DNA of 38,291 nt from assembly GCF_001651875.1 (NCBI RefSeq), contig NZ_LNQB01000087.1, forward strand, positions 1,306 through 39,596, in the 5' to 3' direction. How positions within the stretch are numbered: the first letter of the stretch is position 1; every line of letters begins with the position of its first letter. The translations under genes and the position numbers were made by a program. The notes under the pieces were generated by a model that saw only the letters and a program-made list of their open reading frames with translations, made no database searches and was not told the origin of the DNA. The stretch comes from Sinorhizobium saheli. Its GTDB lineage: Bacteria; Pseudomonadota; Alphaproteobacteria; Rhizobiales; Rhizobiaceae. Below are positions 16,390 to 24,010 of the stretch, piece after piece.

Positions 16390-16414
16390 GGAACAATCGC
16401 TCCCCGTCGGGATT
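16390..16414 (+). promoter_or_regulatory. Weak EcfG-like promoter before the small-gene run
   Basis: GGAAC at 16390-16394, 16 bases, GATT at 16411-16414. The -35 is exact; the -10 keeps only TT. The first eleven bases (GGAACAATCGC) equal those of the site at 413. The next gene starts at 16471. Confidence 0.35.
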
Positions 16415-16470
16415 GTCCGATAAGACGCCCGTGTTCGCGCACGCGATTTCCATGAAAATGGGAGGTGAAA

Positions 16471-16728
16471 ATGCCAAATCCGCGCCAACCGGAACCGACG
16501 CCGCATCCGCCGCCGCCCTGGGAGCCTGAGCCGCCGATCGAAGAGCCTGAACCCGACCGCCTGCCGGACGAGGCGCCTGTTCCCAACCCCGATGAGAATC
16601 CGCAGCCGCCCCAGCACTGGAGTCCGCGGCAAGCATGGAACAAATGGACGGTCGTACCGTTTGCATTTTCGCCATTGATGGCGACGAACCGTGAGGAAGG
16701 GACATGGAACACGAAAAGGAAGAACTGA
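16471..16728 (+). CDS. Small proline-rich hypothetical protein
   Basis: GGAGG five bases before the ATG at 16471 is an excellent ribosome binding site. The first 50 residues are almost entirely Pro, Glu, Asp and Asn (PPPPWEPEPPIEEPEPDR, then NPDENPQPPQ), so it is probably disordered. From about residue 52 the composition changes abruptly to a mixed, basic sequence (HWSPRQAWNKWTVV) and the frame runs 25 bases into the next gene. That shift suggests the native protein may have ended earlier and a frameshift extended it, or that the tail is simply unconstrained. No signal peptide. Function unknown. Confidence 0.5.
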   Translation: MPNPRQPEPTPHPPPPWEPEPPIEEPEPDRLPDEAPVPNPDENPQPPQHWSPRQAWNKWTVVPFAFSPLMATNREEGTWNTKRKN

Positions 16729-16952
16729 TCAGGCGCCGGGCCTACGCGATCTGGGAGCAGGAGGGCCGCCCGGAAGGCGAGCATCATCGGCACTGGGAGC
16801 AGGCCTCGAGAGAAATGCAAGGACAGCATGACGGCAGCGGCGACGGGGCTGAGAAGGACCGAAGTGAACCCGCTGCGGAGGCTGTGAGGGCCCCGTCACG
16901 GGGCCGCAACGGAAATTCCGCGCGGGCGACCCGCCTCGCCGGACAAGGCTGA
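16704..16952 (+). CDS. DUF2934 family small protein
   Basis: Residues 6-31 (ELIRRRAYAIWEQEGRPEGE and following) match the DUF2934 motif, a short helical segment common in rhizobial proteins of unknown role. The 82-residue protein is hydrophilic, with a disordered tail rich in Ala, Arg and Gly. GAGGAAGGGAC precedes the ATG. The start overlaps the end of the proline-rich frame by 25 bases. It likely shares the weak EcfG-like promoter at 16390. Domain assignment is from memory of the motif. Confidence 0.75.
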   Translation: MEHEKEELIRRRAYAIWEQEGRPEGEHHRHWEQASREMQGQHDGSGDGAEKDRSEPAAEAVRAPSRGRNGNSARATRLAGQG

Positions 16953-17054
16953 ACGACCAAGGCCGAACGACAACGGCGGCCGGCGCGACAGGCCGCGGCC
17001 CACCTCATGGGTCGTCGGCGAGCGCGCCTGCCGCCGGTACAAAGGAGCAAGACA

Positions 17055-17495
17055 ATGCACGTATCGGACATCATGACCAGAGACGTCCATCTCGCGACCC
17101 CCGACGACACCATTGCGACAATCGCGCGGCAGATGGCCGAAAACGACATAGGCTTCATGCCGGTCGGCGATCACGATCGCCTGGTCGGCATGATAACGGA
17201 CAGGGACATCGTGGTGCGCGGCGTCGCCGACGGCCTCGATCCCCAGGCAAAGGTCCGCGACATCATGACCACGGACGTCAAATACTGCTTCGAGGACGAC
17301 GAGGTCGACGAGGTGGCCCGCAACATGGGTGACATCCAGGTTCGCCGCCTGCCGGTCGTCAATCGCGACAAGAGGCTGGTGGGGATCGTCTCGCTCGCCG
17401 ACGCGGCCCGCGATCAGCCGGGGGTCGCCGGCACCGGCCTCAAGGGCGTGACCGAACCGGGCGGCGCGCACAATCAGGCGGGGCGAACCGGCTGA
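17055..17495 (+). CDS. CBS domain-pair protein
   Basis: The 146-residue protein is a Bateman module: CBS1 at about 1-60 (VSDIMTRDVHLATPDDTI, GFMPVGDHDRLVGMITDRDI) and CBS2 at about 68-125 (VRDIMTTDVKYCFEDDEV, RRLPVVNRDKRLVGIVSLAD). Such pairs bind adenine nucleotides and act as energy or ligand sensors. No catalytic domain is attached, so it may act on a partner. AGGAG lies seven bases before the ATG at 17055, which decides the start over the open frame beginning at 17007. A strong terminator follows. Confidence 0.88.
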   Translation: MHVSDIMTRDVHLATPDDTIATIARQMAENDIGFMPVGDHDRLVGMITDRDIVVRGVADGLDPQAKVRDIMTTDVKYCFEDDEVDEVARNMGDIQVRRLPVVNRDKRLVGIVSLADAARDQPGVAGTGLKGVTEPGGAHNQAGRTG

Positions 17496-17536
17496 CGGGC
17501 GCGATGCATTTTCCCGCAAGTCTACGAAAGGGATCG

Positions 17537-17558
17537 GGGGCGCAACGGCGCCCCTTTT
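17537..17558 (+). terminator. Rho-independent terminator after the CBS gene
   Basis: GGGGCGC and GCGCCCC form a perfect 7-bp GC stem with an AACG loop, followed by TTTT. Confidence 0.8.
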
Positions 17559-17581
17559 AGTTCGCTTCAAGGGAGGCAAAG

Positions 17582-17959
17582 ATGCCAGGGAAACAGGAAA
17601 GCCTGCCGATCGGCGGCGGCCGTGAGGGCGCTGCGGAGCCCGAAGACCACGTTGCCGATGCCTCGGACGTAGGAAGCGCTGCTTTCACCCTCAGCGATGA
17701 GAACCGGAGGCGGCCCGATCCGCCGCAACCGCCGCCGCACGACTATGGCGGCGGCGACGAGCAGGTCGGCCGTGCGCATCCGCTTGGAGCCGAGCCTCAA
17801 ACCGCGGAAGCCGAAGCCGGATCGCATGACGCGACCGGCGGGGAAGCCTGGAACCGCGCGCTCGGCGGCAACACCAGCGCCGGCACCCTCAGGCTGCTTG
17901 CGGCCGTCGGAGTGTTCATCGTGATATCGGCCCTGGTGTTCTGGTTGGCCGCCGGTTGA
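17582..17959 (+). CDS. Small membrane-anchored hypothetical protein
   Basis: GGGAGG five bases before the ATG fixes the start. Of 125 residues, the first 95 are polar, Gly/Pro/Glu-rich and probably disordered. A single hydrophobic helix at about 103-123 (LRLLAAVGVFIVISALVFWL) ends the protein, giving a C-terminal tail-anchored topology. No recognised domain. It lies between two terminators and so is probably a single-gene transcript. Confidence 0.7.
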   Translation: MPGKQESLPIGGGREGAAEPEDHVADASDVGSAAFTLSDENRRRPDPPQPPPHDYGGGDEQVGRAHPLGAEPQTAEAEAGSHDATGGEAWNRALGGNTSAGTLRLLAAVGVFIVISALVFWLAAG

Positions 17960-17975
17960 TGAAGGCTCGGCCGAC

Positions 17976-18002
17976 GATTTTGGGTCTATCCGACCCAAAA
18001 TC
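17976..18002. terminator. Bidirectional terminator between convergent genes
   Basis: A perfect 11-bp inverted repeat (GATTTTGGGTC / GACCCAAAATC) with a 5-base loop. The A/T-rich outer ends let it work in both directions for the genes ending at 17959 and 18025. Confidence 0.75.
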
Positions 18003-18024
18003 AAAAGCAGGCCATTGAAGAGCG

Positions 18025-18456
18025 TTACTGCGCCGGTGCGGCCGGTTGCGCCGGCGTCGATGTCTGAAGCTTTTCCTGAACCTTCTGCGCGAGCGCCGGA
18101 TCGCTCTGTGCCGCCTTCAGGATCGTCGTATATTCCTCCACCGACATGTTCGGCGAGGCCTCGACCGCCTTGACCATTTCCTGGCTAGCTTCGTTCTGGA
18201 GCTTGGCCTTCGCCGACTCGTCCTTGGCCGCTCCGATCTTGGCGGAATATTCCTGCCTGACCTTGTCGACCTGAAGGTAGGCCACGGCGAAGGCCTCGAT
18301 CTTCTGTTCGCTGATGGGCGCGCTCGCGCCGGGCTGCGACTGCGAGGGCTGTGCCTGTTGCGCTTGCGCGAGTTCAAGCGCAGAGGCCGGGCCGAGACCC
18401 ATCAGGCTGGAAGCTGCAACGGTCAGCGATGCAACGAGTGTGTAACGAGTGATCAT
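18025..18456 (-). CDS. DUF4168 family secreted protein
   Basis: The 143-residue protein starts with a typical Sec signal peptide (cleavage near ASALE, about residue 26), so it is periplasmic or exported. After a Gln/Ser/Pro linker, residues 48-120 match the DUF4168 pattern: SEQKIEAFAVAYLQVDKVRQ, a helical charged middle, and SVEEYTTILKAAQSDPALAQKV. The tail is Pro/Ala/Gln-rich. GGAGG seven bases before the ATG fixes the start. The role of the family is unknown; it is often seen among stress-induced envelope proteins. Confidence 0.82.
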   Translation of the reverse strand: MITRYTLVASLTVAASSLMGLGPASALELAQAQQAQPSQSQPGASAPISEQKIEAFAVAYLQVDKVRQEYSAKIGAAKDESAKAKLQNEASQEMVKAVEASPNMSVEEYTTILKAAQSDPALAQKVQEKLQTSTPAQPAAPAQ

Positions 18457-18821
18457 GTTCTGTCCTCCGTGACGTGCATGACGTGAGCGGCAGCAAAACC
18501 GCCTGTGATTGCCCGGTCGCGGAGACTCGCGACGCAAGCGACCGAACGACCATGGAACCCTCAAAAGGGCTCGGTGCGGCGATGAAGGGGCAATTTGCTG
18601 ACCATTGAGCGGCAGCTTTGTGGCTCCGGCTGAACGCGTTCTCCTGCGATGCCGGGCAGCAAAAAGGGCGCTCGACCCTTGCGGGGAGCGCCCTTTGACC
18701 CGGAGAACGCGGGCGCCGGCGGACTTTGATCCGCGCGCTGGTTCTCGATGACGGGTAGTGGCCGATAAATGGAGACCACTGCCGCCGATTTCAAGAGGGG
18801 TCGTGCAATTGCCGGTTCGGA
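18457..18821. other. 365-base stretch without a gene
   Basis: It holds the upstream region of the DUF4168 gene and the terminator of the methyltransferase gene (18661-18696). I see no convincing coding sequence, repeat or EcfG promoter here. Confidence 0.6.
18661..18696 (-). terminator. Rho-independent terminator of the methyltransferase gene
   Basis: AAAGGGCGCTC and GAGCGCCCTTT form an 11-bp stem with a 12-base loop; on the minus strand it is followed by TTTTT. It lies 126 bases after the methyltransferase stop. Confidence 0.75.
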
Positions 18822-19637
18822 TCAGGCCGCGTCCAGCGGCTTGCTCGCCCGGATCGCGTAACGATGTTGATTTTTGCGGGCGAGCCCCTTGAACAGGCTC
18901 CAGTTCTTCGCCTGCGTCCGGTGTATCTCGCCGAGATCGGTATCGACTTCTATGTCGGCGAAGCCGGCCGCGCGGAGCAGTTCGACGACGGCTTGCGACC
19001 GGGCGCCCTGCGAGAAATGAACGCGGGACAGGATGCTGCGATGTGTTTCCAGCATCTCGCGTGGTTGCGCCGGCGCGTCCGGCCTGGTGAGGCCGACGCG
19101 CTGGCTCCAGGCATTGAGCGCCGAGAAGAACCGCTCCAGCCGGCCGGGATTGACGAAATCGCCGTCGATGATCAGCAAGCGGCCGCCGGGTTTCATCACC
19201 CGCAGCCATTCCCGGAAGGCCGCTGGCGGATCGACCAGCGTCCAGACCAGGTGCCGGTTGACGACGACGTCATAGCGGCCGTCCGGTTCCATCGTGTTTT
19301 CCGCGTCGCCGAGGCGGAAGGAGATGCTGCGTCTGCGGTCCTTCGCCTTGCGGCGCGCCCGTTCCAGCATGGGCTCGGCCCAGTCGAGCCCGGTCACCTT
19401 GAAGCCGAGGTCGTCGAGCAGGTGAGAGACGACCCCGGTTCCGCTCGCGAGATCGAGCGCCGGCCGGCCCGCCCCGTCTCCAAGATGGCGCCGGAAGAGC
19501 CGGTGCCAGGCGGCGCGCTCTTCCTCGGAGAAAATCTCGTGGCCGGGCGAAAGGTCGAAGGTCGCGGCGCGCTCCGACCAGTAGGCCTTTATCTCGTCAC
19601 GAAGATCGTAGTTTCGCCGCTCCGCCACGTCGCTCAT
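18822..19637 (-). CDS. Class I SAM-dependent methyltransferase
   Basis: The 271-residue protein has a Rossmann methyltransferase core: motif I LDLASGTGVVSHLLDDLG (about 61-78), an acidic end of beta-2 (VTGLDWAEPML), GDAEN (about 109) and MKPGGRLLIIDGDF (about 146-159). A helical N-terminal extension (YWSERAATFDLSPGHE) is typical of UbiE/YcgJ-like small-molecule methyltransferases. The C-terminal part has a lid-like segment. The start at 19637 has AGG upstream; the open frame extends further. It is divergent from an iron-complex ABC transporter across 202 bases, which suggests its substrate may be a metal chelate or siderophore-like compound. That is inference from position only. Confidence 0.87.
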   Translation of the reverse strand: MSDVAERRNYDLRDEIKAYWSERAATFDLSPGHEIFSEEERAAWHRLFRRHLGDGAGRPALDLASGTGVVSHLLDDLGFKVTGLDWAEPMLERARRKAKDRRRSISFRLGDAENTMEPDGRYDVVVNRHLVWTLVDPPAAFREWLRVMKPGGRLLIIDGDFVNPGRLERFFSALNAWSQRVGLTRPDAPAQPREMLETHRSILSRVHFSQGARSQAVVELLRAAGFADIEVDTDLGEIHRTQAKNWSLFKGLARKNQHRYAIRASKPLDAA

Positions 19638-19781
19638 TTCCGTACCTGCCTTGTCTCTCGATGATGGCCGGAACGAACCGGCCATCGCTTGCTGTCGGAT
19701 CCGGGGTCGGGACGCACACCAAACCGCGCGCTTTGCCGGCCCCGCTCAAATTGGTTTGGAAGCGTTCTAAAAGATAATTGT

Positions 19782-19796
19782 TGACCTTGAAAGTCA
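19782..19796 (+). promoter_or_regulatory. Iron-responsive IRO (RirA-type) box
   Basis: TGA-CCTTGAAAG-TCA fits the TGA-N9-TCA core of the IRO motif bound by RirA in rhizobia. It overlaps a plausible -35 (TTGACC, 19781-19786), with a weak -10 near 19801-19806, and lies 43 bases before the binding-protein gene. It predicts derepression in low iron. Confidence 0.55.
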
Positions 19797-19839
19797 TGAA
19801 ATACTAGAAAGCCTCGATTTTTATCGGAGCAGGAAAACA

Positions 19840-20973
19840 ATGCGACTTTTCAACAGGGTGGCCGCCGCCGCCGCGGGTTTCTGCGTGCTTTTTGCGACCG
19901 CAGCACTCGCCGAAACGGTCAAGGTGACCGATATCACCGGCCGTCAGGTCGAGATCCACGTGCCGGTCGAGCACGTAATTCTCGGCGAGGGGCGCCAGAT
20001 CTATTTCGTCGCCGCCCTTGACAAGGACGAGCCCTTCAAGCGCGTCGTCGGCTGGCGTGACGACCTCGCAAAGGCCGATCCGGAGACCTATGCCGCTTAC
20101 CTCGCCATGTATCCCGAGATAGCGAAGCTGCCGGCCTTCGGCGGCATGAAGGACGGGACCTTCGACATCGAGCAGGCGGTGGCGCTGAAGCCCGACGTGA
20201 TGCTGATGAACATCGACGCCAAGGCGGCGACAGAGGAGGCGGGCTATATCGAGAAGCTCGAGAAAGTCGGCATTCCGCTCGTCTATGTCGACTTCCGCGA
20301 AAAGCCGATGGAGAACACCGAACCGAGCATGCGCCTGATCGGCAAGCTGTTCGGCAAGGAAGAGAAGGCCGAGGAATTCATCAAGTTCCGCGCCGACAAT
20401 ATCGCCAGGGTGACCGATGTCCTGGCAAAGGCCGATCCGAAGAAGCCGCTCGTCTTCATGGAGCGGGCCGGCGGCTATTCCGACGACTGCTGCATGTCCT
20501 TCGGCAATGAGAATTTCGGCAGGATGGTCGAGTTCGCGGGCGGCGTGAACATGGCGAAGGACATCATTCCCGGCACCTTCGGCACCGTCAATCCGGAGCA
20601 GATCATCGCTTCCAACCCGGACCAGGTCATCATCACCGGCGGCAACTGGGAAGGATATGTTCCCGGCGGCGACTGGGTCGGCGTCGGCTACGGGGCAGAT
20701 GAGAAGGAGGCGTTGCGCAAGCTCGAGAACCTGACGAAGCGCCCGGCCTTCACCGATGTGAAGGCGGTCAAGGAAGGCAACGTCCACGCCATCTGGCACC
20801 AGTTCTACAACAATCCCTACCAGTTCGTGGCCATCCAGCAGATCGCGAAGTGGCTGCATCCGGACCTCTTCAAGGACCTCGATCCCGACGCGACGTTCAA
20901 GGAACTGCACGAGCGCTTCCTGCCGCTACCCTATAAGAGCGGCTACTTCGTCTCGCTGAACGTCGGTCAGTAA
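19840..20973 (+). CDS. Iron-complex ABC transporter substrate-binding protein
   Basis: The 377-residue protein begins with a Sec signal peptide (MRLFNRVAAAAAGFCVLFAT, cleavage near ALA-E at 25). The mature part is a periplasmic-binding fold of the FecB/FhuD/BtuF type: DITGRQVEIHVPVEHVILGEG at the start, DIEQAVALKPDVMLMN in lobe 1, and NPEQIIASNPDQVIITGG in lobe 2. YSDDCCMSFGNENFGRMVEFAGG is a distinctive segment with paired Cys. It would deliver a chelated metal, probably a ferric siderophore, to the FecCD-type permease downstream. An IRO box lies just upstream. The C-terminus YKSGYFVSLNVGQ is echoed in the mini-ORF that follows. Confidence 0.9.
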   Translation: MRLFNRVAAAAAGFCVLFATAALAETVKVTDITGRQVEIHVPVEHVILGEGRQIYFVAALDKDEPFKRVVGWRDDLAKADPETYAAYLAMYPEIAKLPAFGGMKDGTFDIEQAVALKPDVMLMNIDAKAATEEAGYIEKLEKVGIPLVYVDFREKPMENTEPSMRLIGKLFGKEEKAEEFIKFRADNIARVTDVLAKADPKKPLVFMERAGGYSDDCCMSFGNENFGRMVEFAGGVNMAKDIIPGTFGTVNPEQIIASNPDQVIITGGNWEGYVPGGDWVGVGYGADEKEALRKLENLTKRPAFTDVKAVKEGNVHAIWHQFYNNPYQFVAIQQIAKWLHPDLFKDLDPDATFKELHERFLPLPYKSGYFVSLNVGQ

Positions 20974-21027
20974 ACGCCCGGACCGGAGGGCGCCGCCCTC
21001 CGGTCGTCTTTCTGCGAGGTCTTGCCA

Positions 21028-21141
21028 ATGCGGATGCTGAAGAACGTCGTCTCGGCTCTGGCCGCCCTGTCGATGGCCGCGGCGCCGCCGGTCACCTATC
21101 GGCCGGGCTATTTCGTCTCGCTCTCTGAAGGAGGTGAGTGA
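21028..21141 (+). pseudogene. Mini-ORF: signal peptide joined to a binding-protein-like tail
   Basis: This 37-codon frame starts with a signal-peptide-like stretch (MRMLKNVVSALAALSMAAAP) and ends YRPGYFVSLSEGGE. The end mimics the C-terminus of the preceding binding protein (YKSGYFVSLNVGQ). The simplest reading is a second binding-protein gene that lost its middle in an in-frame deletion, leaving only its two ends. Its stop overlaps the permease start (TGATG), so translation of this frame may still couple to the permease. It could alternatively be a genuine small secreted peptide. Confidence 0.5.
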
Positions 21142-22208
21142 TGGTCGCCATCACAGATGAAATCTCCGGCATCGAAGGGGGCGGGCGCTACCGCGCCCTC
21201 GTCGCGCGCCGGTTCCTGATGCTCTCCTCGCTGCTGGCGGCACTTTTCGTCTCCGTCGCCATCGACATGGCGCTCGGTCCCGCCAACTATCCGCTCTCGG
21301 ACGTGCTCGAGGCGCTGTTTCGCGCCGAGAGCGTCAGCGACCAGCTTCGCGTCGTCATCTGGGATATCCGCATGCCGATCGCATTGATGGCGGTAACCGT
21401 CGGCGCCTCGCTGTCGGTGGCGGGCGCGCAGATGCAGACGATCCTCGCCAATCCGCTCGCGAGCCCGTTCACGCTCGGCATTTCGGCCGCGGCCGGCTTC
21501 GGCGCGGCGCTCGGGCTCGTGGGGGGCATCGCGGTCTTCCCCGTCGCCGTCCAATACATGGTGCCGCTCAACGCCTTTCTGATGGCGATGCTGGCGGCGC
21601 TCTTCATCCATTTCGCCTCGACCATGCGCGGCGTCACCGTCGAGACGATCGTGCTCCTCGGCATCGCGCTCGTCTTCACCTTCAACGCGGCGCTGTCGCT
21701 GCTCGAATATCTCGCCTCCGAGCAGGCGCTGGCGGCCGTCGTCTTCTGGACCATGGGCAGCCTCACCAAGGCGACCTGGCCGAAGGTGTTCATCACCGGC
21801 GCCGTTCTCGTTTTGGCCGTCCCGCTCTTTGCGCGGCATGCCTGGGCGCTGACGGCGCTTCGCCTTGGCGACGACAAGGCCGCGAGCTTTGGCATCAATG
21901 TCCGCCGCCTCAGGCTCGAAACGATGCTGACCGTGAGCCTGCTTTCGGCTATCCCGGTTTCGTTCGTCGGCACGATCGGCTTCGTCGGTCTCGTCGGACC
22001 GCACATCGCCCGCATGCTCGTCGGCGAGGACCAGCGCTTCTTCCTGCCGGCTTCGATCCTCTGCGGCGCGCTCCTGCTCTCCGTCACCTCGGTCGTCAGC
22101 AAGATGCTGATCCCCGGGGCGGTGCTGCCGATCGGCATCATCACGGCGCTCGTCGGCGTTCCCTTCTTCTTCGTCCTGATTTTCACCAACAGGAGGCGGT
22201 CATGGTGA
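21141..22208 (+). CDS. Iron-complex ABC transporter permease (FecCD/BtuC family)
   Basis: The 355-residue protein has about ten membrane helices in the FecCD pattern. Conserved signatures are RMPIALMAVTVGASLSVAGA, QTILANPLASPFTLGISAAA, MGSLTKATW, TIGFVGLVGPHIARMLVG (coupling loop to the ATPase) and PIGIITALVGVPFFFVLI. The start at 21141 has AAGGAGG six bases upstream and overlaps the mini-ORF stop. A GTG at 21138 is in frame but less likely. The gene end overlaps the ATPase start by seven bases. With its neighbours it forms a complete importer for a ferric chelate or similar metal complex. Confidence 0.94.
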   Translation: MVAITDEISGIEGGGRYRALVARRFLMLSSLLAALFVSVAIDMALGPANYPLSDVLEALFRAESVSDQLRVVIWDIRMPIALMAVTVGASLSVAGAQMQTILANPLASPFTLGISAAAGFGAALGLVGGIAVFPVAVQYMVPLNAFLMAMLAALFIHFASTMRGVTVETIVLLGIALVFTFNAALSLLEYLASEQALAAVVFWTMGSLTKATWPKVFITGAVLVLAVPLFARHAWALTALRLGDDKAASFGINVRRLRLETMLTVSLLSAIPVSFVGTIGFVGLVGPHIARMLVGEDQRFFLPASILCGALLLSVTSVVSKMLIPGAVLPIGIITALVGVPFFFVLIFTNRRRSW

Positions 22209-22963
22209 GCCTTGTGCTCGAGGGGGTCGGCGCCACCTATGGCCGGCGCATCGTGCTGTCGGACATCACGACCGGGACGCTCAGGGGCGGCGGGCTGACG
22301 GCCGTCATCGGTCCGAATGCGGCGGGGAAATCGACGCTCTTCAAGCGCATCGCCGGTCTCGCCGCCGGTCCGGGCCTCGTTCACCTCTCGGATACGGCGA
22401 GGGGACCGGAGGCGATCTGCTACATGCCGCAGGACACCGGCGCCAATGCGGTGTTGACGGTCTACGAGTCGGTCCTCCTTTCGGCCAAGCAAGGTTCCGG
22501 CTGGAAGGTCAAGGATGGCGAACTCGCCGAAATCGATCGGGTGCTGGCCGCGCTGCGGATCGGCGATCTCGCCTTCCGCGGCCTCGGCGAGCTTTCCGGC
22601 GGCCAGCGCCAGCTCGTCTCGATCGCGCAGGCGCTGGTGCGAAAGCCCGAAATCCTGCTGATGGACGAGCCGACCTCGGCGCTCGACCTTTTCCGCCAGA
22701 TCGAGGTGCTGGGCTTCATGAAGCGGCTTGCTACGCAATCCGGCATGGCGGTGCTGATTGCGCTGCACGACCTCAATCACGCGCTGCGCTATTGCGACGA
22801 TACGATCGTCATCAGCGGCGGCTCCGTGGCCGCGAGCGGCCCCACGCACACGGTGATCACGGCAGAGATGCTGAAATCCGTCTACCGGGTCGAGGCGCGG
22901 GTCGAAGCCTGCTCGCTCGGCCGCCCCGTCATCATCGTCGATGATTCCCTCGTCGCCGGGTGA
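22202..22963 (+). CDS. Iron-complex ABC transporter ATP-binding protein
   Basis: The 253-residue protein carries all ABC ATPase motifs: Walker A GPNAAGKST (about 38-46), the Q-loop in YMPQDTG, signature LSGGQRQ (about 135-141), Walker B ILLMDEPTSALD and the switch His in IALHDLNHALRYCDD. It belongs to the FepC/BtuD-like group that energises FecCD permeases. It overlaps the permease gene and is last in the operon. A 10-bp hairpin begins 19 bases downstream. Confidence 0.94.
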   Translation: MVSLVLEGVGATYGRRIVLSDITTGTLRGGGLTAVIGPNAAGKSTLFKRIAGLAAGPGLVHLSDTARGPEAICYMPQDTGANAVLTVYESVLLSAKQGSGWKVKDGELAEIDRVLAALRIGDLAFRGLGELSGGQRQLVSIAQALVRKPEILLMDEPTSALDLFRQIEVLGFMKRLATQSGMAVLIALHDLNHALRYCDDTIVISGGSVAASGPTHTVITAEMLKSVYRVEARVEACSLGRPVIIVDDSLVAG

Positions 22964-23350
22964 GCAGCGGCGGACGCATTTTCGCCGGCGGCTGTCACCG
23001 CCGGCGATCTACCTCATGGCATGCGCAGTCCGACCGGTATCGCGATCAGAACTCCTCCCAGCTCTCCTGCATGGCGGCGTTGCCCTGCTCGGATAAGCCC
23101 GCGCGCGTTTCGCTCCCAGCTCACGCGCGGGAGATGGTGACCCGTGGCGTCCGTCGCCTGGCGTCTGCGCGCGTGCCCGCGCGACGGACGCCTTGCCGAT
23201 ATCGAAGCCACGGAGCATGGCCGCGATGCGGCTCACTTCCATTTCCCGCGGCCGGACGGAACTGCGCACGGAACCAGGCGTCGCCAGCCTAAACGGTCAC
23301 CGCGCTTCAACCTGCTCGACACCGGGTGCGCTGCAAATTATCTATAAAGC
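22964..23350. other. 387-base stretch between ABC transporter and bioR
   Basis: It contains a perfect 10-bp hairpin at 22982-23007 (TCGCCGGCGG / CCGCCGGCGA, 6-base loop) without a T-tract, probably the end of the ABC operon, and the bioR promoter at its right end. Minus-strand open frames at 23009-23269 and 23014-23211 are Arg-rich and match nothing I recognise, so I do not call them genes. Confidence 0.5.
23338..23347. promoter_or_regulatory. BioR box at the bioR start
   Basis: TTATCTATAA is an exact BioR operator (reverse complement of TTATAGATAA). It ends three bases before the bioR ATG and overlaps the likely -10 TATCTA (23339-23344), which is 17 bases from a -35-like TCGACA (23316-23321). 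Autorepression is expected. Confidence 0.8.
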
Positions 23351-24010
23351 ATGGCCGCGACGAACGAAGACACGATTGCCACCCGCATCTGCCGCATCCT
23401 CGCGGAACGGATCGTGACGGGTGAACTGGAGCCGGGTACCAAGCTCCGGCAGGATCACATCGCCGAGGAATTCGGAACGAGCCATGTGCCGGTGCGCGAG
23501 GCCTTCCGTCGGCTTGAGGCGCAGGGTCTTGCCGTGAGCGAGCCGCGCCGCGGCGTGCGGGTCGCCACCTTCAGCCTCGAAGCGGTGCGCGAGGTTGCCG
23601 AGATGCGGGCGGCGCTCGAGGTTCTGGCGCTGCGCCACGCGGCGCCGCACCTGACGCCGTCGATCCTCGACCAGGCGGAGGAGGCGACCGTCGAAGCCGA
23701 CAGGGCGCGCGACGTACGCTCCTGGGAGGAAGCGAACCGCCGCTTCCACCGATTGCTTTTGACGCCCTGCGGCATGCCGCGCCTGCTCGCCGCCATCGAC
23801 GATCTGCATGCGGTCAGTGCCCGCTTCCTGTTCGCAACCTGGCGATCGGATTGGGAAGTCAGGCCCGACCACGACCACAGGGCGATTCTCGCTTTCCTTC
23901 GCCAGGGCAGGACAGAGAACGCCGCCGCCGTGCTGGAGCGCCATGTCCAGAGGATCGGGCAAAAGCCGGCGAAAAATGCATCCGGCGGCGCCTTCGCAAT
24001 CGTCGGCTGA
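23351..24010 (+). CDS. bioR: Biotin operon repressor BioR (GntR family, FadR/FCD type)
   Basis: The 219-residue protein has an N-terminal GntR winged helix (about 8-75; RIVTGELEPGTKLRQDHIAEEFGTS..PVREAFRRLEAQGLA) and a C-terminal all-helical FCD-type ligand domain with EMRAALEVLALRHAA, NRRFHRLL and DHRAIL. The paired His/Asp pattern could bind a metal or effector. It represses bio genes by binding TTATCTATAA. Boxes lie at its own start and before bioB. There is no Shine-Dalgarno before the ATG, and the predicted transcription start falls on or next to it, suggesting a leaderless mRNA. Confidence 0.92.
   Translation: MAATNEDTIATRICRILAERIVTGELEPGTKLRQDHIAEEFGTSHVPVREAFRRLEAQGLAVSEPRRGVRVATFSLEAVREVAEMRAALEVLALRHAAPHLTPSILDQAEEATVEADRARDVRSWEEANRRFHRLLLTPCGMPRLLAAIDDLHAVSARFLFATWRSDWEVRPDHDHRAILAFLRQGRTENAAAVLERHVQRIGQKPAKNASGGAFAIVG

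Noticed and set aside
19804..22849. Minus-strand open frames at 19804-20910 and 21287-22849
   Set aside because: Antisense to the iron ABC transporter genes, with His/Arg-rich low-information products.
23009..23269. Minus-strand frame of 86 codons between the ABC operon and bioR
   Set aside because: Arg-rich, no ribosome binding site or recognisable family; probably non-coding.
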